A stretch of 35,855 nt of DNA. Source: Asaia bogorensis (GTDB lineage Bacteria > Pseudomonadota > Alphaproteobacteria > Reyranellales > Reyranellaceae). The notes beneath the pieces were generated by a model that was given only the letters and a program-made list of their open reading frames with translations, searched no databases and had not been told where the DNA came from. The stretch is taken from positions 1 through 35,855 of the forward strand of contig CAMDCE010000053.1 in NCBI GenBank assembly GCA_945889625.1, written 5' to 3'. Position 1 is the stretch's first letter, and every line of letters begins with the position of its first letter. Below, in pieces: positions 33,667-35,855 of this stretch. Position numbers and translations under genes: made by a program.

Positions 33667-35094
33667 CTACTTTCGTCCCAGGAATCGCTTCCGCGCTTCC
33701 TTCACCGCGCGCAGAACATTGGCCGGCGCGGTGCCGCCGAGACTCTTGCGCGCCTTCACCGAGGCCTCGACCGTGAGCACGCGATAGACGCCGCGTGTGA
33801 TCCTGGGTTCGACCGACTGCATCTCCTTGAGCGAGAGCTTGTCGAGATCGACGCCCCTGGCCGCTGCCTTGGCGACCAATGCGCCGGTCGCGTGATGGGC
33901 CTGGCGGAAGGGCAATCCGACCTCGCGCACCAGCCAGTCAGCGAGATCCGTCGCCACCGAGTAGTCAGCCGAGGCGACAGCGCGCATGCGTTCGGGATTG
34001 GCCTTGAGGTCGCGCACCATGCCGGCCATGGCCGCCACTCCAAGTTCGAGCGAGTCCGCTGCGTCGAACAGCGGCTCCTTGTCCTCCTGCATGTCCTTGC
34101 CGTAGGTCAGCGGCAGGCCCTTCAGCATGGTGCAGAGCGCCACGAAGGCGCCGACGATGCGGCCGGTCTTGCCGCGCGTCAGCTCGGCGGCGTCGGGGTT
34201 GCGCTTCTGCGGCATGATCGAGCTGCCTGTGGTGAAGGCATCCGACAGCGCGATGAAGCGGAACGGCGCCGAGCACCAGATCACGATCTCCTCGGAGAGT
34301 CGCGACAGATGCACCGCCGTGATCGAAGCCGCGGCGATGAACTCGACCACGTAGTCGCGATCCGACACGGCATCGAGCGAATTGGCCATCGGGCCCGCGA
34401 AGCCCAGCGCCTTGGCGGTCTTGCGCGGATCGATGGGATGCGGCGAGCCGGCAAGTGCTGCCGCGCCCAGCGGCGATTCGTTGAGGCGCGCGCGGCAGTC
34501 GGCGAGCCGGCTGCGGTCGCGGCCGAACATCTCGACATAGGCCATCAGGTGGTGGCCGAAGGTGATGGGCTGGGCCGTCTGCAGGTGGGTGAAGCCCGGC
34601 ATGATGGTCGCGGCATACTGCCCGGCGCGGTCGATCAGCGCGGCCTGGAGGTCGCGCAGCATCGGCTCCAGCCGGTCGATCGTGTCGCGCACCCACAGCC
34701 GCACATCGAGTGCGATCTGGTCGTTGCGCGAGCGCGCCGTGTGCAGCCGCCCGCCGGCCTCGCCGATCAGCGCCGTCAGCCGCGCCTCGACGTTGAAATG
34801 GATATCCTCGAGCTTGGTCGAGAACCTGAACCGCCCGCTCTCGATCTCCGCCTTCACCTCGGCCAGCCCACGCTTGATGGCGCGGCCGTCACTTGCCGAG
34901 AGAATGCCCTGGGCCACCAGCATGTCGGCATGCGCAACCGAGCCCGCGATGTCCTGCGCATAGAGCCTGCGATCAAAACCGATGGAGGCGTTGATGCGCT
35001 CCATGATTTCCGCCGGGCCGAGCTTGTAGCGGCCGCCCCACATCGTGTTGGGGTTCGCTCTCTTCGCTCGCGTCCTTGTGTTCTTCCGTGCCAT
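33667..35094 (-). CDS. argH: Argininosuccinate lyase
   Basis: ArgH splits argininosuccinate into arginine and fumarate, the last step of arginine synthesis, as a tetramer in the cytosol. The 475-residue product has the fumarase/aspartase superfamily regions: MWGGRYKLGP, LHTARSRNDQIALDVRLW, PGFTHLQTAQPITFGHH, the catalytic loop GSSIMPQKRNPDAAEL and LKGLPLTYGKDMQEDKEP. Seventeen basic residues (ARKNTRTRAKRANPNT) precede the usual MWGG start. An internal ATG at 35043 would remove them, and neither start has a strong ribosome-binding site. It is divergent from the TlpA-like gene (35 bases apart), a widely conserved pairing. Confidence 0.95.
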   Translation of the reverse strand: MARKNTRTRAKRANPNTMWGGRYKLGPAEIMERINASIGFDRRLYAQDIAGSVAHADMLVAQGILSASDGRAIKRGLAEVKAEIESGRFRFSTKLEDIHFNVEARLTALIGEAGGRLHTARSRNDQIALDVRLWVRDTIDRLEPMLRDLQAALIDRAGQYAATIMPGFTHLQTAQPITFGHHLMAYVEMFGRDRSRLADCRARLNESPLGAAALAGSPHPIDPRKTAKALGFAGPMANSLDAVSDRDYVVEFIAAASITAVHLSRLSEEIVIWCSAPFRFIALSDAFTTGSSIMPQKRNPDAAELTRGKTGRIVGAFVALCTMLKGLPLTYGKDMQEDKEPLFDAADSLELGVAAMAGMVRDLKANPERMRAVASADYSVATDLADWLVREVGLPFRQAHHATGALVAKAAARGVDLDKLSLKEMQSVEPRITRGVYRVLTVEASVKARKSLGGTAPANVLRAVKEARKRFLGRK

Positions 35095-35129
35095 GAATAA
35101 ACGCCAATGATCTTGTAGGAACGCGGCTT

Positions 35130-35705
35130 ATGGCACATCCCGACCCCAATTTCCTCCCTCGGCGCAGGCTCTTTCTGGCTGGTGGCCTCGCTTTTTTGGC
35201 CCACCCGGCATTAGCCGATGTAGGGCCAGCGCAGATCAAGGGCGCGGTCGCCAAGTTCGAGCTCTCAAAGTCGCCCAAGCGCCTGCCCGACCTCGAGTTC
35301 CTCGACGCCGACGACAAGCCGCTGCACTTCGCCGACTTCAAGGGCAAGGCGATGCTGGTGAACTTCTGGGCGACCTGGTGTGCGCCCTGCGTCAAGGAGA
35401 TGCCGAGTCTCGACCGCCTGCAGGCGGCGATGGGCAAGGACAAGTTCGTGGTGCTTCCGTTGTCGCTCGACGGCCCGTCGCGCCCCAAGGTGGCGCCCTT
35501 CTTCGAGGACAAGAAGCTCACCAACCTCGGCATCTATTTCGACAAGGGCCGCCGGGTCATGCAGGCGCTCGACGTGTCGATCCTGCCGACCTCGATTCTG
35601 GTCGACCGCTCCGGCCGCGAGATCGGCCGGCTGGAAGGCGAGGCCGACTGGGACAAACCCGAGGCGGTGGCGCTGATCAAGGCGGCGGTGGGCGACGCGC
35701 GCTGA
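35130..35705 (+). CDS. TlpA-family thiol:disulfide oxidoreductase
   Basis: TlpA-like proteins are periplasmic thioredoxins that keep cysteines reduced, often for cytochrome c or copper-centre assembly. The 191-residue product has a twin-arginine or Sec-type signal (PRRRLFLAGGLAFLAHPALA), a redoxin fold with MLVNFWATWCAPCVKEMP (active-site CAPC), LPLSLDG and the cis-proline segment ILPTSILVDRSG. It lies next to argH and is divergently transcribed, as in many alphaproteobacteria. The partner protein cannot be told from this window. Confidence 0.92.
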   Translation: MAHPDPNFLPRRRLFLAGGLAFLAHPALADVGPAQIKGAVAKFELSKSPKRLPDLEFLDADDKPLHFADFKGKAMLVNFWATWCAPCVKEMPSLDRLQAAMGKDKFVVLPLSLDGPSRPKVAPFFEDKKLTNLGIYFDKGRRVMQALDVSILPTSILVDRSGREIGRLEGEADWDKPEAVALIKAAVGDAR

Positions 35706-35720
35706 GCGGAACGCGCTCAG
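35702..35720. terminator. Possible bidirectional hairpin between convergent stops
   Basis: CTGAGCG (35702-35708) and CGCTCAG (35714-35720) form a 7-base stem with a 5-base loop that contains both stop codons (TlpA and RND gene). There is no T-run, so the role as terminator is uncertain. Confidence 0.35.
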
Positions 35721-35855
35721 GTGCCTTTGCTGGCATCCTTCACGGCAATATCGACCTCACGCCTCTCCGCTTTCCTTCGCGTCAGCAGTCTGAAGAACAG
35801 CGGCACGAACAGGATGGCGACGAAAGTCGCAGCCATCATGCCGCCGATCACGCCG
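35717..35855 (-). CDS. RND-family efflux permease, C-terminal end (partial)
   Basis: Only the last 45 codons are inside the window. They read GVIGGMMAATFVAILFVPLF and continue with FRLLTRRKAERREVDI before the stop. The GVIGGM..AT.LA..FVP.FF pattern is that of the last transmembrane helix of AcrB/HAE1-type RND drug efflux permeases. The start and the rest lie beyond the right edge. The periplasmic adaptor would be expected further on. Confidence 0.85.
   Translation of the reverse strand, partial: GVIGGMMAATFVAILFVPLFFRLLTRRKAERREVDIAVKDASKGT

Overview
The window is about 36 kb of GC-rich, densely coded chromosome from an alphaproteobacterium. The markers for this are an Atp12-type F1 assembly chaperone, the TIGR02302/DUF4175 membrane protein, a B12-dependent class II ribonucleotide reductase, a Bug-type solute-binding protein, the argH-lysA pair and MJ0042 zinc-ribbon proteins. 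A Rhodospirillales or Reyranella-like member of the soil alphaproteobacteria fits best, but the genus is inference. Almost everything is housekeeping or ordinary metabolism. I see no phage, transposase, CRISPR array, toxin-antitoxin or defence cassette.

Layout. 1-1.2 kb: tRNA-Leu(GAG), divergent lipB, then acylphosphatase. 1.3-5.2 kb: a translationally coupled pccB - small 2TM protein - pccA operon (minus) for propionyl-CoA carboxylation. 5.4-10 kb: a tight minus-strand operon of RluC/D-family pseudouridine synthase, AsmA-like protein, Atp12 chaperone and a PEP-mutase-family enzyme that carries the phosphonopyruvate hydrolase signature residue. 10-16.3 kb: dienelactone hydrolase family protein, YcbB-like L,D-transpeptidase, rarA, HtrA/DegP-like protease and a Bug-family binding protein. 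16.3-20.4 kb: a catabolic-looking group of amidohydrolase, FMN-binding PPOX protein and Baeyer-Villiger-type monooxygenase. 20.6-23.9 kb: class II RNR (nrdJ) and a PlsC-type acyltransferase. 24-25.3 kb: zinc-ribbon membrane protein and hpt. 25.3-29.6 kb: small hypothetical proteins, including a 27-residue membrane peptide, a SUMF1-domain protein without the catalytic cysteines, a MORN-repeat protein and a decayed gene remnant. 29.6-35.1 kb: argH, lysA and the TIGR02302 protein (minus). The window closes with a divergent TlpA-like thioredoxin and the last codons of an RND efflux permease.

The least ordinary features are (i) the probable phosphonopyruvate hydrolase sitting outside any phosphonate locus, (ii) the GTG-started 2TM protein wedged between pccB and pccA, (iii) the 27-residue membrane peptide with a perfect Shine-Dalgarno, and (iv) several mosaic palindromic intergenic repeats, some of which supply the last codons or stop of neighbouring genes.
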